Shown: positions 45,797 through 46,944 of the stretch, piece by piece
How the letters are laid out: every line of letters begins with the position of its first letter
How positions within the stretch are numbered: the stretch's first letter is position 1
Assembly: GCA_938007965.1 (NCBI GenBank)
Contig: CALLMH010000049.1
Coordinates: forward strand, 1-46,944
Direction of reading: 5' to 3'
Origin: an uncultured Saprospiraceae bacterium
GTDB taxonomy: Bacteria > Bacteroidota > Bacteroidia > Chitinophagales > Saprospiraceae
DNA length: 46,944 nt
Made by a program: the position numbers and the translations under genes
Notes under the pieces: model-generated
Database searches by the model: none
Told to the model about the DNA's origin: nothing
Seen by the model: only the letters and a program-made list of their open reading frames with translations

Positions 45797-46636
45797 ATGA
45801 AAAATTTATTCTCAGTATTATGCTTTGTTGCTCTTGCGATATCTGCACAAGCACAAATCAAAACTCCTGCACCATCACCATCGGCTAAAGTTATGCAGAC
45901 AGTAGGTCTTACGGAAGTGACAATTGAGTACTCACGTCCTAGTGCAAAAGGAAGAACCATCTTCGGAGCGGATGCATTGGTTCCAAATGGTAAAATCTGG
46001 AGAACAGGTGCTAACTCTGTAACTCAGGTAACTTTCTCAAATGATGTAATGATCGAAGGCAAAGAATTAAAAGCTGGAAAATACGGTTTATTAACTATGC
46101 CTGGAGCAAGCAATTGGGCTGTACACTTCTATAAATTTGAGAGTGGAAGCTGGAGTTCTTACAAAGATGCACAGCCTACCCTAGCTGTAAGTGTAACGCC
46201 AAAGAAAAGTTCTGATATGACAGAAACATTTACTATCACTCTAGATGATTTGAAATCTGATGGAGCTACAATGAATATAAAATGGGCGAACACAGTAGTA
46301 CCTGTAAAGATATCTTCTGATTCTGATAAAACGGTAATGGCTAACATAGAAAAAGTAATGGCTGGTCCATCACCTGCAGATTACTACAATGCCGCATCTT
46401 ACTATTTTACAGCTGGAAAAGATCTAGACCAAGCATTGGCATGGATGACTAAGGCTACCGCTGGAAATGATAAAAAATTCTGGCAAATGAAAAGAATGTC
46501 TGAGCTATACGCAAAGATGGGAAACATGAAAGATGCTGTAAAAACAGCTAAAATCTCGTTGGATCTAGCAACAAAAGCTGGTAACGAAGATTACATAAAA
46601 ATGAATAAAGACAATATTAAAGAATGGTCTAAGTAA
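45797..46636 (+). CDS. DUF2911 domain-containing secreted protein
   Basis: The 279-residue protein starts at the ATG at 45797, giving the signal peptide MKNLFSVLCFVALAISAQAQ; a longer frame from 45728 adds 23 residues with no family support. The DUF2911 domain (about 25-170) has VTIEYSRPSAKGRTIFG, LVPNGKIWRTGANSVTQVTFSNDV, KAGKYGLLTMPG, and WAVHFYKFESGSW, all typical. The C-terminal part (about 190-279) is helical (DLDQALAWMTKATA, MKRMSELYAKMGNMKDAVKTA), resembling two TPR hairpins. Such proteins are common in Bacteroidota and exported to the periplasm; the function is unknown. A terminator follows. Confidence 0.92.
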   Translation: MKNLFSVLCFVALAISAQAQIKTPAPSPSAKVMQTVGLTEVTIEYSRPSAKGRTIFGADALVPNGKIWRTGANSVTQVTFSNDVMIEGKELKAGKYGLLTMPGASNWAVHFYKFESGSWSSYKDAQPTLAVSVTPKKSSDMTETFTITLDDLKSDGATMNIKWANTVVPVKISSDSDKTVMANIEKVMAGPSPADYYNAASYYFTAGKDLDQALAWMTKATAGNDKKFWQMKRMSELYAKMGNMKDAVKTAKISLDLATKAGNEDYIKMNKDNIKEWSK

Positions 46637-46660
46637 TTTGACTTTTTATAAATATTATTC

Positions 46661-46691
46661 GAGAGGTTATCAGAAATGGTAACCTCTTTTT
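46661..46691 (+). terminator. Rho-independent terminator of the DUF2911 gene
   Basis: AGAGGTTA (46662-46669) pairs with TAACCTCT (46680-46687) over a ten-base loop, and the 3' arm runs into TTTT, about 25 nt after the stop. Confidence 0.88.
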
Positions 46692-46703
46692 ATTTGTAGG
46701 GAG

Positions 46704-46728
46704 GGATATTCAGTAGATCTGAATATCC
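46704..46728. repeat. Perfect 10-bp inverted repeat
   Basis: GGATATTCAG (46704-46713) and CTGAATATCC (46719-46728) form a perfect hairpin with a five-base loop. It sits just past a terminator, at the start of a 250-bp end section (46692-46944) in which no gene could be supported. Another GGATAT-type hairpin lies near 29502-29518, so this may be a dispersed element of the genome. Confidence 0.65.
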
Positions 46729-46944
46729 TTATTTATATAGCCCTTCATTCGGCTTACTGCTGAATGAATACCCCGTTTACGCTTGATTATACGTAAATAA
46801 GAAGTAATAAATTTCAACCTTAACTTCCACTCGCCGTTCGGGCTTTCATTTTTGGCTTGACCCAAAAACGAAACAAAAAACGAGTGTTTGCTAAACAAGC
46901 CATCTCTTATCTCAAGACTTTACCTGACTTTTAACGCTATTGGG

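Noticed and set aside
46710-46898. 62-codon minus-strand frame near the window end
   Set aside because: No family features; the sequence resembles a non-coding repeat and includes inverted repeats.

Overview
The window looks like a chromosomal segment of an AT-rich member of the Bacteroidota, probably a marine or gliding lineage near the Saprospiria/Chitinophagia. The evidence is the combination of type IX secretion (T9SS) sorting domains of type A and type B, a PorP/SprF-family outer-membrane protein, GldC, many small signal-peptide outer-membrane beta-barrels, lipoproteins with Bacteroidota-style lipoboxes, TAnnTTTG-type -7 promoter elements and weak ribosome-binding sites. No tRNA, rRNA or CRISPR array was recognised.

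Region 1 (1-7.2 kb) is accessory DNA. It starts with a truncated outer-membrane protein. Next come two direct copies (about 280 bp) of the 3' end of a decayed group II intron; copy 1 keeps domain V and a domain VI-like hairpin. The copies bracket a T9SS-cargo gene and a two-gene sulfatase operon. Beyond copy 2 lies a decayed module on the minus strand: a small helical ORF, a caspase-like protease broken by a one-base frameshift just after its catalytic Cys, and a PD-(D/E)XK-type nuclease that is frameshifted in an A7 run and cut off by the intron remnant. This caspase-nuclease module, with a UVR-like motif in the protease, is the most unusual part of the window and resembles a degraded defence or cell-suicide locus.

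Region 2 (7.2-20 kb, minus strand) is mostly housekeeping. It holds a penicillin-acylase-family hydrolase, the compact run ribBA-like / rluD-like / acyl-CoA reductase / nth, a glycosyltransferase, a TTG-started YwaF-like membrane protein coupled to gldC, and the overlapping run engB / acyltransferase / DEDDh exonuclease. A plus-strand thioredoxin converges on the exonuclease across a duplicated 44-bp hairpin.

Region 3 (20-34 kb) contains envelope and secreted proteins (beta-barrels, a T9SS type A protein, an M28 peptidase lipoprotein with a PDZ domain, an LVIVD beta-propeller lipoprotein paired with a barrel protein), then katG, mdh and the overlapping yigZ-like/coaE pair.

Region 4 (32-38.3 kb) is a T9SS/gliding-type cluster: PorP/SprF-like protein, a secreted metzincin with HExxHxxGxxH, and a 1364-residue PKD-repeat protein ending in a type B sorting domain.

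Region 5 (38.4-46.9 kb) carries an MscS channel, an unusual pyruvate-kinase-like protein with an added N-terminal helical region and no C-terminal domain, an SDR-DUF2867 fusion, barrel proteins, ychF coupled to an RluE-like pseudouridine synthase, and a DUF2911 protein.
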